Of a stretch of DNA of 33,570 bases, positions 14,488 through 22,097 are shown piece after piece. The notes under the pieces are model-generated. The model searched no databases, was not told the origin of the DNA, and was given only the letters and a program-made list of their open reading frames with translations. The stretch's first letter is position 1, and each line of letters starts with the position of its first letter. The DNA comes from RUG100 sp034927505 (GTDB lineage Bacteria > Bacillota > Clostridia > Peptostreptococcales > Anaerovoracaceae): NCBI GenBank assembly GCA_034927505.1, contig JAYFPY010000012.1, positions 1 through 33,570 on the forward strand, written 5' to 3'. A program made the position numbers and the translations under genes.

Positions 14488-14737
14488 GCTTGTGATATTG
14501 CGACGAGGTGGGAAGTTGCTGAGCTATCAGGTAATTTCCACTGAGAATTGTCCCCGCCGGACGGGGGCGCAGGAGTTCGCCGGGCAGAGAAATCACTGAA
14601 CAGTGATTTGTGATTTCTGCCGTGTGCTGTAAAAAAGGAACACACGGTACCGTGTACATCGCAGGCAAACAACCGTACACGCTGAAAACCGGATGGGAGA
14701 ACCCCTTGTACGAGAATAGCGAAAAGAGTACTAAACG
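14488..14737 (+). promoter_or_regulatory. Structured 5' leader of the S10 operon
   Basis: Hand pairing shows GTGGGAA (14508-14514) with TTTCCAC (14535-14541) enclosing CTGA/TCAG, then CCCCG/CGGGG at 14552-14566. AAATCACT (14590-14597) can pair either with AGTGATTT (14602-14609) or, as GAAATCAC, with GTGATTTC (14610-14617). CCGTGTG (14620-14626), CACACGG (14641-14647), CGTGTAC (14651-14657) and GTACACG (14675-14681) can pair 1:2 and 3:4, or 2:3 instead. S10 leaders are autoregulated by L4 in some bacteria; here that is inference. No U-tract terminator is visible. Confidence 0.6.
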
Positions 14738-14751
14738 AAAAGGAGAAAAAA

Positions 14752-15063
14752 ATGGGTGAATTACAGAAAATCAGAATCAAACTGAAAGCCTATGATCATG
14801 CACTGCTGGATCAGTCAGCGGCAAAGATCGTCGAAACGGTAAAGAGGACCGGAGCAGAAGTCTCGGGGCCGATCCCGCTTCCGACAGAAAAAGAAGTTAT
14901 CACTATTTTAAGAGCGGTCCACAAATACAAGGATTCCAGAGAACAGTTCGAACAGAGGACTCACAAGAGACTCATCGACATTACCAGCGCAACAGCGAAA
15001 ACTACTGACGCACTGACAAAACTGGTACTGCCTGCAGGCGTGGACATCGAGTTAAAGTTATAA
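14752..15063 (+). CDS. rpsJ: Ribosomal protein S10 (uS10)
   Basis: This 103-residue 30S head protein, also a NusB partner in antitermination, is full length. It shows the usual KIRIKLKAYDH start, the loop GPIPLPTEKE and the conserved EQFEQRTHKRLIDI. AAAAGGAG at 14738-14744 lies 7 bases before ATG 14752. It is the first gene of the superoperon and is preceded by a long structured leader. Confidence 0.97.
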   Translation: MGELQKIRIKLKAYDHALLDQSAAKIVETVKRTGAEVSGPIPLPTEKEVITILRAVHKYKDSREQFEQRTHKRLIDITSATAKTTDALTKLVLPAGVDIELKL

Positions 15064-15125
15064 AAGGGACTCCCCCTTAGTATGATTGCCAAGAGCAATC
15101 CGCTGTAAGTAATCAGGAGGTAAAT

Positions 15126-15761
15126 ATGAAAGCATTACTTGGAAGGAAGATCGGTATGACACAGATCTTCACAGAAACAGGAGAAGTTGTTCCTGTAACT
15201 GTAATCGAAGCGACTCCGGGAACGGTAACTCAGGTAAAGACATCTGAGACCGACGGGTATGACGCAGTACAGGTCGGATTTGAAGAAACAAAACCGCACA
15301 GAGTGAACAAGCCGATGACCGGACATTTTGAAAAGGCCGGCGTCGATATCAAAAAGAACCTGGCGGAATTCAGGATCGAAGACGGAGAGAGCTACGAAGT
15401 AGGACAGACGATCTCAGTTGCAGATTTCGAAGAAGGCAAGAAACTGGATGTTACAGGCACTTCAAAAGGTAAGGGCACACAGGGAAACATCAAGAGACAC
15501 GGCCATCACAGAGGACCGATGAGCCATGGCTCAAAACACAAGAGACTGGCAGGTGCTCTGGCAGGGGCATCATATCCGGGAAGAGTATTCAAAGGAAACA
15601 ATGCTCCCGGAAGAATGGGTCGCGACACTGTAACAGTACAGAACATCGACCTGGTAAAAGTTATTGAAGACAGAAACCTTTTGCTGGTAAAAGGTGCTGT
15701 ACCCGGCGGCAAGGGCAGCTTGCTCAGAGTCCAGTATGCAGTAAAAGGCCCGGACAGATAG
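15126..15761 (+). CDS. rplC: Ribosomal protein L3 (uL3)
   Basis: This 211-residue 50S assembly-initiator protein matches the family in length and in MKALLGRKIGMTQIF at the start. The extension that reaches the peptidyl transferase centre is present (HRGPMSHGSKHKR, GRVFKGNNAPGRMG). AGGAGG stands before ATG 15126. The 62-base gap after rpsJ contains no clear gene or hairpin. Confidence 0.97.
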   Translation: MKALLGRKIGMTQIFTETGEVVPVTVIEATPGTVTQVKTSETDGYDAVQVGFEETKPHRVNKPMTGHFEKAGVDIKKNLAEFRIEDGESYEVGQTISVADFEEGKKLDVTGTSKGKGTQGNIKRHGHHRGPMSHGSKHKRLAGALAGASYPGRVFKGNNAPGRMGRDTVTVQNIDLVKVIEDRNLLLVKGAVPGGKGSLLRVQYAVKGPDR

Positions 15762-15787
15762 GATAGGTTCGAAAGGAGGACACCATA

Positions 15788-16411
15788 ATGACAACAATCA
15801 AAGTGCTGAACATGAGCGGCGCAGATGCTGGAACAATAGAACTTAAAGATGAAATCTTTGGAATCGAACCTAACCAGAACGCAGTTCATGAAGTTGTAAA
15901 AAACTACCTGGCAAACAGAAGACAGGGAACTCAGTCGGCAAAGACCAGAGCTGAAGTCAGAGGAGGCGGAAGAAAGCCTTTCAGACAGAAAGGCACGGGC
16001 CGTCACAGACAGGGTTCAACGACAGATCCATCGCAGATAGGCGGCGGAATAGTATTCGCGCCAAAGCCGAGAAGCTACAGATACACATTGCCGAAGAGTC
16101 TCAGAAGACTGGCTATGAAATCCGCTCTCTCCGCAAAGGTGAACGAGAATGAGATGATAGTACTGGACGAATTAAAGTTCGATGCTCCGAAGACTAAGGA
16201 CATGATAGAAGTACTGAAAAACGTTAACGCAGACAAAAAAACACTGATCGTTACAGCCGGCAAGGATGACAATGTTGTGAAGTCAGCTTCAAACATACCG
16301 GGAATCCGAACAGCTATCGTAACATCGATGAGCGTATATGACATTATCAATCATACAAACTTCATCATTACAAAAGATGCGATCAGCAAAATCGAGGAGG
16401 TGTATTCATAA
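15788..16411 (+). CDS. rplD: Ribosomal protein L4 (uL4)
   Basis: This 207-residue protein has the exit-tunnel loop RGGGRKPFRQKGTGRHRQGS at about 58-77 and a globular domain after it. In enteric bacteria L4 represses its own operon through the S10 leader and it could do so here. GAAAGGAGG lies about 10 bases upstream. The stop overlaps the start of rplW by one base. Confidence 0.97.
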   Translation: MTTIKVLNMSGADAGTIELKDEIFGIEPNQNAVHEVVKNYLANRRQGTQSAKTRAEVRGGGRKPFRQKGTGRHRQGSTTDPSQIGGGIVFAPKPRSYRYTLPKSLRRLAMKSALSAKVNENEMIVLDELKFDAPKTKDMIEVLKNVNADKKTLIVTAGKDDNVVKSASNIPGIRTAIVTSMSVYDIINHTNFIITKDAISKIEEVYS

Positions 16412-16701
16412 TGAGAACCCCTTACGACGTAATATTGAAGCCTGTTGTTTCCGAAAGAAGTATGGAGGAAGCCCAGGACAAGAAATACACATTCAAAGTT
16501 GCAGTAGACGCAAACAAAACCGAAGTAAAACATGCAGTTGAAAACATATTCGGCGTTGAAGTCAAAAAAGTCAACATTATGAATGTAAAAGGTAAGTTAA
16601 AGAGAATGGGAAGAAATCAGGGCATGACTTCTGCCGGCAAGAAAGCAATCGTAACATTGACTGAAGGCAGCAAAGAAATCGAATTCTTCCAGGGACTGTA
16701 A
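16411..16701 (+). CDS. rplW: Ribosomal protein L23 (uL23)
   Basis: This 96-residue protein sits at the tunnel exit and docks trigger factor and SRP in the family. YDVILKPVVSERSM at the start and the long loop KGKLKRMGRNQGMTS are typical. The ATG shares a base with the rplD stop (TAATG), and GAGGAGG lies within the end of rplD, which indicates translational coupling. Confidence 0.97.
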   Translation: MRTPYDVILKPVVSERSMEEAQDKKYTFKVAVDANKTEVKHAVENIFGVEVKKVNIMNVKGKLKRMGRNQGMTSAGKKAIVTLTEGSKEIEFFQGL

Positions 16702-16719
16702 TAGGAGGTAGTAAACAAA

Positions 16720-17553
16720 ATGGGAATCAAAAAGTATAATCCGACTACTCCTGGTCTAAGAGGAATGACCGGCTCGACTTTTGAAGAAATCACAAAGTCC
16801 GAACCGGAAAAATCACTGACAGTAACTCTTAAAAAGAACTCGGGAAGAAACTCCAGAGGCAAGATCACTGTAAGACACAGAGGCGGCGGCTACAGACCAA
16901 AATACAGAATCATAGATTTCAAGAGAGACAAAGACGGTGTACCGGGAAAAGTCGCAGGGATCGAATACGACCCTAACAGAAGTGCAAACATAGCACTGAT
17001 CCACTACGTGGATGGCGAGAAACGATACATCATCGCTCCTGAAAACCTTAAGGTCGGAGCCATGGTAGTGTCCGGACCGGAAGCGGATATCCAGACAGGC
17101 AACGCCCTTCCGCTGGCAAACATACCGGTAGGTACAATGATCCACAATGTGGAGCTGAAACCGGGAAAAGGCGCTCAGATGGTAAGGTCGGCAGGAAACG
17201 GAGCACAGCTCATGGCTAAAGAAGACGGCTTTGCTCAGGTAAGACTCCCGTCCGGCGAAGTAAGAAAAGTCAGGATGGAATGCAGAGCCACAGTCGGTGA
17301 AGTCGGCAACAACGATCACCAGAACATAGACATAGGCAAAGCAGGAAGAAAGAGACATATGGGCTTCAGGCCTACAGTCAGAGGTTCTGTAATGAACCCT
17401 AACGACCACCCTCACGGCGGTGGTGAAGGAAAGGCCGGCATAGGCCGAGTGAGTCCTGTGACACCGTGGGGAAAACCTGCTCTTGGATACAAGACAAGGA
17501 AAAAGAAAAAAGACTCAGACAGATATATTGTAAAAGGAAGAAACGAGAAATAA
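16720..17553 (+). CDS. rplB: Ribosomal protein L2 (uL2)
   Basis: This 277-residue protein needed for subunit joining and peptidyl transferase structure is full length. It carries GKITVRHRGGGYRPKYR in the N-terminal domain and the C-terminal NDHPHGGGEGKAGIGR region with the conserved His near 230. The residues KAGIGRVSPVTPWG differ slightly from the more usual RAPIGR form. AGGAGG lies upstream. Confidence 0.97.
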   Translation: MGIKKYNPTTPGLRGMTGSTFEEITKSEPEKSLTVTLKKNSGRNSRGKITVRHRGGGYRPKYRIIDFKRDKDGVPGKVAGIEYDPNRSANIALIHYVDGEKRYIIAPENLKVGAMVVSGPEADIQTGNALPLANIPVGTMIHNVELKPGKGAQMVRSAGNGAQLMAKEDGFAQVRLPSGEVRKVRMECRATVGEVGNNDHQNIDIGKAGRKRHMGFRPTVRGSVMNPNDHPHGGGEGKAGIGRVSPVTPWGKPALGYKTRKKKKDSDRYIVKGRNEK

Positions 17554-17570
17554 AGGAAGGAGCATAGAAA

Positions 17571-17876
17571 ATGGGCAGATCATTAAAAAAGGGCCCTTTC
17601 GTCGAGAAAAAGCTGATCAAGGCAGTAGAAGCCATGAATGAAGCAAACGAGAAGAAAGTGGTAAAGACATGGTCCAGGTCATCGACCGTATTTCCGCAGA
17701 TGGTGGGACACACCATAGCAGTACATGATGGCAGAAAGCATGTCCCGGTATATATTACTGAAGACATGGTTGGTCACAGACTCGGAGAGTTTGCTCCAAC
17801 CAGAACGTTCAGAGGCCACAATGCTGATAAGAAAATAACAGCAGGACCGACAACGCCAACAACACCAACAGTTTAG
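17571..17876 (+). CDS. rpsS: Ribosomal protein S19 (uS19) with Thr/Pro-rich tail
   Basis: This 101-residue protein of the 30S head begins MGRSLKKGPFVEKKL and has the conserved TWSRSSTVFPQMVGHTIAVH. The family usually has about 92-93 residues; here the end is replaced by ITAGPTTPTTPTV after RTFRGHNADKK. GGAAGGAG lies upstream. The tail codons (acaacgccaacaacacca) form a short in-frame repeat and may be a local expansion. Confidence 0.95.
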   Translation: MGRSLKKGPFVEKKLIKAVEAMNEANEKKVVKTWSRSSTVFPQMVGHTIAVHDGRKHVPVYITEDMVGHRLGEFAPTRTFRGHNADKKITAGPTTPTTPTV

Positions 17877-17891
17877 AAAAGGAGATAAACA

Positions 17892-18239
17892 ATGGAAGCA
17901 AAAGCAGTTGCAAAATATGTTAGAATGTCTCCTATAAAGTTGAAGCCTGTTACAGACATGGTAAGAGGGAAAGACTTGAGTGAGGCACTCACAATACTGA
18001 AGTTCACATCCGGCAAAGGTGCTGAACTTGTAGAAAAGGTTGTAAAATCTGCTGCGGCAAATGCAGAAAACAACTTCGACATGAATCCGGACGACTTGTA
18101 TGTTGCCGAAGTATATGCTCATCAGGGACCTACCATGAAGAGATGGAGAGCAGGTTCACAGGGAAGAGCATCGATCATACTGAAGAGGAGCAGCCATATA
18201 GGCGTTACTCTCAGAGAAAAAGAAACGGAGGTTCAGTAA
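17892..18239 (+). CDS. rplV: Ribosomal protein L22 (uL22)
   Basis: This 115-residue protein lines the exit tunnel and ends with a long hairpin. AKYVRMSPIKLKPVTDMVRGK and the loop GPTMKRWRAGSQGRASIILKRSSHIGV are typical; changes in this loop give macrolide resistance in other species. AAAGGAG lies upstream, and the stop TAA abuts the ATG of rpsC. Confidence 0.96.
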   Translation: MEAKAVAKYVRMSPIKLKPVTDMVRGKDLSEALTILKFTSGKGAELVEKVVKSAAANAENNFDMNPDDLYVAEVYAHQGPTMKRWRAGSQGRASIILKRSSHIGVTLREKETEVQ

Positions 18240-19184
18240 ATGGGTCAGAAAGTAAGTCCGAACGGTCTCAGAGTCGGAATCATCAAAGACTGGGGCTCCA
18301 AATGGTACGCTGACAAAAACGATTTTGCCGATTATCTGGTAGAAGATAATGCAATAAGAGAATTTGTAAAGAAGAAACTGTATGCAGCAGGTGTATCCAA
18401 GATCGTCATCGAGAGAAGATCCAACGACAAGATCAGAGTAGTAGTTCTGGCAGGAAGACCCGGAATGGTCATCGGAAGATCGGGAGACGGCATCGAAGCA
18501 CTGAAAGCTCAGCTGGTAAAACTGACAGGCAAGAGCATAGACATCAAGATCGAATCTGTAAAGAGAGCAGAGCTTGACGCTCAGCTTACAGCAGAGAGCA
18601 TCGCAGGAGCTCTGGAAAGAAGAGTATCCTTCAGAAGAGCTATGAAACAGGCTATCGGAAGAACAATGAAAGCCGGAGCTAAGGGAGTAAAGGTCCTCGC
18701 ATCAGGAAGACTGGGCGGAGCCGAAATCGCAAGAAATGAAAAGTACAGCGAAGGAAACGTTCCTCTCCACACACTCAGAGCAGACATTGATTACGGATTT
18801 GCCGAAGCTGATACTACATACGGAAAACTAGGCATAAAAGTATGGATCAACCATGGAGAAATTTTAGACAAAGGACTCCAGAGTGTCATAAAGGAAGAAA
18901 AGGACGGCGGCAAGAGAGACGGCAGAAGAAGGAATGACAGAAGAAACGACCGCAGACCTAGAAATGACAGAAGACGCGGAAGAGACGACAGGAACGAGCT
19001 GCCAAAAGCAGTAAATCCAAGAGTCAGGAATACGCCGAAAGTAGATCCGGCCGTTGAAGCCGAAGCAAAGGCGAAGGCAGAAGCAGAAGCCAAGGCAGCA
19101 GCCAACGCGGAAGCAGAAGCCAAGGCAGCAGAGCCTGAAGTAAAAGAAGAAGTAAAAGCTGAAACAACTTCAGCAGAAGAATAG
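18240..19184 (+). CDS. rpsC: Ribosomal protein S3 (uS3) with long C-terminal extension
   Basis: The first 212 residues are a normal S3 with a KH domain (VIGRSGDGIEALKAQL) and the C-terminal domain ending GIKVWINHGEILDKG near 212. About 100 extra residues follow. Residues about 225-258 are Arg/Asn/Asp-rich (GRRRNDRRNDRR pattern), and about 265-314 are Ala/Glu/Lys-rich, a likely charged helix. Total length 314 compares with about 210-230 in most bacteria. ATG 18240 directly follows the rplV stop, with GGAGG at 18227-18231. S3 forms the mRNA entry site; the tail would lie on the solvent side. Confidence 0.96.
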   Translation: MGQKVSPNGLRVGIIKDWGSKWYADKNDFADYLVEDNAIREFVKKKLYAAGVSKIVIERRSNDKIRVVVLAGRPGMVIGRSGDGIEALKAQLVKLTGKSIDIKIESVKRAELDAQLTAESIAGALERRVSFRRAMKQAIGRTMKAGAKGVKVLASGRLGGAEIARNEKYSEGNVPLHTLRADIDYGFAEADTTYGKLGIKVWINHGEILDKGLQSVIKEEKDGGKRDGRRRNDRRNDRRPRNDRRRGRDDRNELPKAVNPRVRNTPKVDPAVEAEAKAKAEAEAKAAANAEAEAKAAEPEVKEEVKAETTSAEE

Positions 19185-19209
19185 ACAATAGCGAAAGGAG
19201 GACTATGCC

Positions 19210-19635
19210 ATGTTGATGCCAAAGCGCGTTAAACGAAGAAGGGTCCACAGAGGTAGAATGAAGGGTAAGGCTACCAAAGGTAACACGGTTACTTACGGTG
19301 AATACGGTCTTATGGCGACTGAACCGGGCTGGATCACTTCAAATCAGATCGAAGCAGCCAGAATAGCAATGACCAGATCAGTAAAAAGAGGCGGTAAAGT
19401 ATATATAAAGATCTTCCCGCACAAGTCGGTAACAAAGAAACCTGCAGAAGTACGAATGGGATCAGGTAAAGGATCACCGGAATACTGGGTAGCAGTTGTG
19501 AAACCGGGCAGAATAATGTTTGAGATCGAGGGTGTTAGTTTCGAACAGGCTAAAGAAGCCATGAGACTGGCAGCACACAAACTTCCTATCAAGAGCAAGT
19601 TTGCGATCAAAGGACAGGAGGGTGGTGAAGCGTAA
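19210..19635 (+). CDS. rplP: Ribosomal protein L16 (uL16)
   Basis: This 141-residue protein of the 50S near the A site begins MLMPKRVKRRRVHRGRMKG, so ATG 19210 is preferred to the in-frame ATG 19216. The conserved QIEAARIAMTRSVKRGGKVYIKIFPHK is present. AAAGGAGG lies 8 bases upstream, and the stop overlaps the rpmC start (TAATG). Confidence 0.97.
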   Translation: MLMPKRVKRRRVHRGRMKGKATKGNTVTYGEYGLMATEPGWITSNQIEAARIAMTRSVKRGGKVYIKIFPHKSVTKKPAEVRMGSGKGSPEYWVAVVKPGRIMFEIEGVSFEQAKEAMRLAAHKLPIKSKFAIKGQEGGEA

Positions 19636-19841
19636 TGGAATTAAAGAAAATGAGAGAAATGACAGACGTTGAACTGAACGATGAACTGGCAAAAATGAAA
19701 AAAGACCTGTTCAACCTGAGATTCCAGCACGTTACAGGCCAGCTGGAGAACCCCATCAAGATGAGGGATACAAAAAGAGATATCGCAAGAGTTAAAACTA
19801 TTATCAGAGAAAAAGAGCTTGCAAAAGCTCAGGCTGAATAA
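19635..19841 (+). CDS. rpmC: Ribosomal protein L29 (uL29)
   Basis: This 68-residue two-helix protein beside the tunnel exit starts by overlap with the rplP stop, indicating coupling. ELNDELAKMKKDLFNLRFQHVTGQLENP and the repeat KRDIARVKTIIREKE are family hallmarks. The GGAGGGTGG upstream lies inside rplP. Confidence 0.96.
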   Translation: MELKKMREMTDVELNDELAKMKKDLFNLRFQHVTGQLENPIKMRDTKRDIARVKTIIREKELAKAQAE

Positions 19842-19857
19842 GGAAGGAGGATGAATT

Positions 19858-20121
19858 ATGGCGGAAGACGTAAGAAACAGAAGAAAAACCAGAGTCGGCA
19901 TGGTAGTGAGTGATAAGATGGACAAGACTGTGGTAGTTGCATTGCAGGATTCAGTAAGACATTCTCTTTATGGTAAATCAGTTAAGAGAACCAAGAAGGT
20001 CAAGGCTCATGATGAGGCTAACGAATGCAATATCGGAGATAAAGTAAGAATAATGGAAACAAGACCTTTGTCCAGAGACAAGAGATGGAGACTTGTTAAC
20101 ATTGTAGAAAAGGTTAAATAA
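19858..20121 (+). CDS. rpsQ: Ribosomal protein S17 (uS17)
   Basis: This 87-residue OB-fold protein binds the 5' domain of 16S rRNA. RKTRVGMVVSDKMDKTVVVAL and RPLSRDKRWRLVNIVEKVK match the family. AGGAGG is 7 bases before ATG 19858. Confidence 0.96.
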   Translation: MAEDVRNRRKTRVGMVVSDKMDKTVVVALQDSVRHSLYGKSVKRTKKVKAHDEANECNIGDKVRIMETRPLSRDKRWRLVNIVEKVK

Positions 20122-20135
20122 GGAGGCACCAGAGC

Positions 20136-20504
20136 ATGATTCAGACAGAAACAAGACTGAAGGTCGCTGACAATTCCGGTGCAAAAGAACTGCTATGCAT
20201 CCGTATACTTGGAGGAACGAGCCGACAGTATGCAAACATCGGAGATGTAATAGTATGTGCCGTTAAAGAAGCCACGCCCGGCGGTCAGGTAAAGAAGGGC
20301 GATGTGGTCAGAGCAGTTGTGGTCAGAAGTAAAAAAGGTGCCCGAAGAGTTGACGGCAGCTATGTGAAATTCGACCAGAACGCAGCAGTGATCATAAAAG
20401 AAGATAAAAATCCGGTCGGAACACGTATTTTCGGACCGGTAGCAAGGGAACTCAGAGACAAGAGTTTCATGAAGATAGTGTCTTTGGCACCGGAAGTATT
20501 ATAA
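20136..20504 (+). CDS. rplN: Ribosomal protein L14 (uL14)
   Basis: This 122-residue 50S interface protein begins MIQTETRLKVADNSGAKELLCIRILGG and ends with SFMKIVSLAPEVL, both highly conserved. It is the binding site of the silencing factor RsfS in the family. AGGAGG lies upstream, and the gap from rpsQ is 14 bases. Confidence 0.97.
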   Translation: MIQTETRLKVADNSGAKELLCIRILGGTSRQYANIGDVIVCAVKEATPGGQVKKGDVVRAVVVRSKKGARRVDGSYVKFDQNAAVIIKEDKNPVGTRIFGPVARELRDKSFMKIVSLAPEVL

Positions 20505-20514
20505 GGAGGACGTA

Positions 20515-20820
20515 ATGCGTATTAAAAAAGATGATATGGTTGTTGTCCTTACCGGAAAAGACAAGGGCAAGAAAGGCAAAGTCATAAAGGCTATGCCGGA
20601 CTCGGATAGAGTCCTCGTTGAAGGCGTGAACATGCAGACAAAGCACCAGAAGCAGACAAGAACTGCCGCAGCTGAGATCAAGCATCAGGAAGGCCCGATA
20701 CATGTTTCAAACGTAATGCTCGTAGACAAGAGCACCAAGGAACCTACCAGGATCGGAATGAAAATGGAAGGCGACAAAAAAGTCAGAGTATCTAAAAAAA
20801 GCGGACAAGCAATAGATTAG
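20515..20820 (+). CDS. rplX: Ribosomal protein L24 (uL24)
   Basis: This 101-residue assembly-initiator protein starts with a KOW motif (KKDDMVVVLTGKDKGKKGKVIKA). The rest (EGVNMQTKHQKQ, GPIHVSNVMLVD) is typical. The short AAGGAGG-ACGT-ATG leader is 10 bases from the preceding stop. Confidence 0.96.
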   Translation: MRIKKDDMVVVLTGKDKGKKGKVIKAMPDSDRVLVEGVNMQTKHQKQTRTAAAEIKHQEGPIHVSNVMLVDKSTKEPTRIGMKMEGDKKVRVSKKSGQAID

Positions 20821-20837
20821 GAAAGGAGGAGAGGTCG

Positions 20838-21380
20838 TTGACAGCAAGATTAAAAGAGAAATACCAGAACGAAGCTTTCGGCACATTGAAGGAGCAGTTC
20901 AAATATACTAACTCCATGGAAGTACCAAAGCTGGAAAAAATAACAATAAACATTGGTCTCGGAGAAGCTAAAGACAATGCCAAACTCATGGACACAGCAG
21001 TAAATGAGCTGGCTATCATCAGCGGACAGAGACCGGTAGTAACTAAAGCAAAGAAGTCGATCGCAAATTTCAAAGTCAGACAGGGAATGCCTGTAGGTAC
21101 GAAAGTGACCTTAAGAGGCGACAACATGTACATATTTGCGGACAAACTCTTCAACATCGCTCTTCCGAGAGTGAGAGACTTTAAAGGAGTCAGCAAGAAC
21201 GCATTTGACGGCAGAGGAAATTATTCCATGGGCGTCAAAGAGCAGCTGATCTTCCCTGAGATCAACTACGATGATGTAGATCTGATCAAAGGAATGAACA
21301 TTGTATTCACAACAACGGCAGAAACTGACGAAGAAGCAGCAGCGCTGCTCACAGCTCTGGGCATGCCGTTTGAAAAGTAG
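20838..21380 (+). CDS. rplE: Ribosomal protein L5 (uL5), TTG start
   Basis: This 180-residue 5S rRNA-binding protein has TARLKEKYQNEAF at its start, GQRPVVTKAKKSIANFKVRQGMPVG and GRGNYSMGVKEQLIFPEI. The start codon is TTG at 20838, 8 bases after AAAGGAGG (20822-20829); no in-frame ATG fits the conserved N-terminus. Other members of the operon use ATG, so the weaker start may tune L5 output. Confidence 0.95.
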   Translation: MTARLKEKYQNEAFGTLKEQFKYTNSMEVPKLEKITINIGLGEAKDNAKLMDTAVNELAIISGQRPVVTKAKKSIANFKVRQGMPVGTKVTLRGDNMYIFADKLFNIALPRVRDFKGVSKNAFDGRGNYSMGVKEQLIFPEINYDDVDLIKGMNIVFTTTAETDEEAAALLTALGMPFEK

Positions 21381-21394
21381 GAGAGGAGACCGAA

Positions 21395-21580
21395 ATGGCA
21401 AAAACATCTCTCAAAGTAAAACAGCAGAGAAAGCCTAAGTATTCAACAAGGGCTTACACAAGATGCAGGATATGCGGAAGACCGCATTCAGTATTGAAAA
21501 AATACGGCATCTGCAGAATATGCTTCAGAGAGCTGGCTTACAAAGGTGAAATACCCGGCGTAAAAAAAGCAAGCTGGTAG
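21395..21580 (+). CDS. rpsN: Ribosomal protein S14, zinc type (uS14)
   Basis: This 61-residue short-form S14 has the zinc ligands Cys24, Cys27, Cys40 and Cys43 (CRICGRPH, GICRICFRELAYKG). The C- form without zinc cysteines would be about 89 residues. The following gap is 106 bases, unusual for this tightly packed operon, and holds hairpins (see 21630-21647). Confidence 0.97.
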   Translation: MAKTSLKVKQQRKPKYSTRAYTRCRICGRPHSVLKKYGICRICFRELAYKGEIPGVKKASW

Positions 21581-21629
21581 AGCATGCTGAAACAGCAAAA
21601 TCAAATTATTACTTTCCGACAAGTTGCGG

Positions 21630-21647
21630 CTCATTGACATCAATGAG
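21630..21647 (+). other. Perfect hairpin in the S14-S8 gap
   Basis: CTCATTG (21630-21636) pairs with CAATGAG (21641-21647) around a 4-base loop. A second small hairpin, TGCTG/CAGCA, lies at 21585-21597. The gap also contains TTGACA at 21634-21639 but no good -10 at the right spacing. It may be a translational control site for rpsH; S8 autoregulates its operon in other bacteria. This use is inference. Confidence 0.5.
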
Positions 21648-21686
21648 GCATACAGGCAATACTATCGGAGGAAGGAGAACAGAAAT

Positions 21687-22085
21687 ATGACAATGACAGA
21701 TCCTATAGCAGATATGCTCACTAGAATCAGAAATGCCAACACTGCATCTCATGATACAGTAGATGTCCCGGCTTCAAAGATCAAGAAATCCATCGCCGGC
21801 ATCCTTACTGACGAAGGATACATCAAAGGCTTCGATGTTATAGAAGATGACAAACAGGGAACGATCAGAATCAGTATGAAGTACGGCCCTGAAAAAGAAA
21901 AAGTAATCAGCGGAATCAAGAAGATTTCAAAACCCGGTCTGAAGGTATATGCAAAAGCTTCAGACGTACCAAGAGTTCTCGGAGGACTTGGGATCGCTAT
22001 CATATCCACATCAAACGGAGTGATCAGCGACAAAGAAGCGAGAAAACTGGGCGTGGGCGGCGAAGTAATCTGTTATGTATGGTAG
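21687..22085 (+). CDS. rpsH: Ribosomal protein S8 (uS8)
   Basis: This 132-residue protein, the usual S8 length, starts TMTDPIADMLTRIRNANTASHDTV, and ATG 21687 is placed by GGAGGAAGGAG at 21667-21677. A longer reading from 21624 adds an unconserved N-terminus. The C-terminus GVISDKEARKLGVGGEVICYVW is conserved. S8 is a key 30S assembly protein. Confidence 0.96.
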   Translation: MTMTDPIADMLTRIRNANTASHDTVDVPASKIKKSIAGILTDEGYIKGFDVIEDDKQGTIRISMKYGPEKEKVISGIKKISKPGLKVYAKASDVPRVLGGLGIAIISTSNGVISDKEARKLGVGGEVICYVW

Positions 22086-22097
22086 GAGGAACAAATA

